In this document: piece after piece, positions 13,817 through 14,409 of the stretch
How positions within the stretch are numbered: the stretch's first letter is position 1
Layout: every line of letters starts with the position of its first letter
Source of the DNA: CBDVBD01 sp965372135
Lineage (GTDB): Bacteria > Electryoneota > RPQS01 > CBDVBD01
DNA: 14,409 bases
NCBI GenBank assembly: GCA_965372135.1
Contig: CBDVBD010000077.1
Location: 1-14,409 of the forward strand
Reading direction: 5' to 3'
The notes under the pieces: generated by a model
Seen by the model: the letters and a program-made list of their open reading frames with translations, nothing else
Database searches by the model: none
Told to the model about the DNA's origin: nothing
Position numbers and translations under genes: made by a program

Positions 13817-14409
13817 CTATCTTATTATATATACAACAGTTGCAGATGCTGCGATCCATAGGATTACATTAATCAGGGTCGGTAGGTCCTGGAAAAGCAG
13901 TTTCGAAGGATCTCCGCCTTCGGTTTTTTTAAAGATCAAGTACAGATAACGAAAGACTCCAAAGATAACAAACGGTACCGTAAGGAATAGGTTTTTAGTA
14001 TGATAAAGCTGCTGGGTGTCGTCAGAGATGGTGTACAGGCAATAGCTCATGATCGTGACAGCACAGACTATGCTCAACAGATGATCGATGAAAGTAACGG
14101 AATAGTGTCCCAAGGCTGTTCGATGTTCACTGGAGTTGTCTTCCAGCAGATACATTTCATGCCGTCGTTTGCCGAGTACTAGGAACAGTGACAACAACAA
14201 GGCGCAGAACGCCAGCCAGGGTGATAAGTAAAAGTTCGGCATGACATTAGACAATACCATCACACCCCCCAATGCTCGCAGGACAAATCCGAAGGAGAGG
14301 AACAGGATATCGAGGATTACCAAATTCTTTACACCGATGGAATATGCAAGATTAATCATAAAGTAGACCACCAAGACCCATCCAAAGGATGGTTCTAAAC
14401 TGAACCCCC
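13817..14409 (-). CDS. UbiA-family decaprenyl-phosphate phosphoribosyltransferase-like protein, C-terminal part (5' end outside window)
   Basis: Integral membrane prenyltransferase-fold protein. The reading frame stays open to the window edge, giving 196 visible codons, so the N-terminal part with the first Asp-rich motif lies beyond 14409. Seen from the visible N-terminus: FMINLAYSIGVKN, then the second UbiA signature DILFLSFGFVLRALGG, a cytoplasmic LGKRRHEMYLLED, HRTALGHYSVTFID, and further hydrophobic helices to VVYIIR. These match the decaprenyl-phosphate phosphoribosyltransferase (DPPR synthase) branch rather than quinone or heme prenyltransferases. That enzyme transfers 5-phosphoribose from PRPP to a polyprenyl phosphate to make a lipid-linked pentose donor. 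Homologues occur in Gram-negative polysaccharide clusters, but the exact substrate here is unproven. It lies 54 bases upstream of the lipoprotein ATG and probably shares its transcript. Confidence 0.82.
   Translation of the reverse strand, partial: GFSLEPSFGWVLVVYFMINLAYSIGVKNLVILDILFLSFGFVLRALGGVMVLSNVMPNFYLSPWLAFCALLLSLFLVLGKRRHEMYLLEDNSSEHRTALGHYSVTFIDHLLSIVCAVTIMSYCLYTISDDTQQLYHTKNLFLTVPFVIFGVFRYLYLIFKKTEGGDPSKLLFQDLPTLINVILWIAASATVVYIIR

Overview
The window reads as a chromosomal segment from an uncultured Gram-negative bacterium, most likely a candidate phylum of the FCB group (Zixibacteria-, KSB1- or Electryoneota-like). The lineage is inferred only from style: a multidomain secreted beta-sandwich protein (immune-inhibitor-like, CARDB-like, nidogen-like and fibronectin III modules), a lipobox lipoprotein with a beta-helix, and scattered short palindromic intergenic repeats. 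No marker gene settles it. Coding density is high, and no gene-free stretch exceeds about 260 bases. No tRNA, rRNA, CRISPR array or transposase was seen.

Layout. (1) Positions 1-1617, plus strand: the C-terminal 538 codons of a large secreted protein, closed by a bidirectional rho-independent terminator (1651-1679) shared with the convergent lipA. (2) Positions 1745-7245, minus strand: a housekeeping block, read right to left as trxB (thioredoxin reductase), lpdA (dihydrolipoamide dehydrogenase), leuC and leuD (isopropylmalate/homoaconitate-type dehydratase), and lipA (lipoyl synthase). lpdA-leuC-leuD are tightly spaced and probably one operon; leuC and leuD share a TAATG junction. LipA makes the lipoyl cofactor whose dihydrolipoyl form Lpd reoxidises. 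(3) Positions 7378-14409, minus strand: a surface-polysaccharide cluster, read right to left as a UbiA-family polyprenyl-phosphate phosphoribosyltransferase-like protein (cut by the window edge), a beta-helix lipoprotein, a fusion of a FemAB/GNAT-like acyltransferase with a DegT-like domain lacking the PLP residues, a canonical DegT/DnrJ/EryC1/StrS aminotransferase, a WecG/TagA/CpsF glycosyltransferase and a polyprenyl glycosylphosphotransferase.

How the polysaccharide genes may work together (inference): the phosphotransferase loads the first sugar-phosphate onto a lipid carrier, the WecG/TagA enzyme adds a further sugar, the aminotransferase makes an amino sugar, and the fusion protein may acylate an amino group. 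The UbiA-like enzyme could supply a polyprenyl-phosphate pentose donor.

The most striking observations are the acyltransferase/pseudo-aminotransferase fusion, a run of ten C residues in the lipoprotein gene where a one-base change in either direction truncates the protein (a possible phase-variation switch), and a repeat family whose copy supplies the lipA stop codon. The intergenic gaps hold at least four different kinds of short palindromic or widespread-type repeat.
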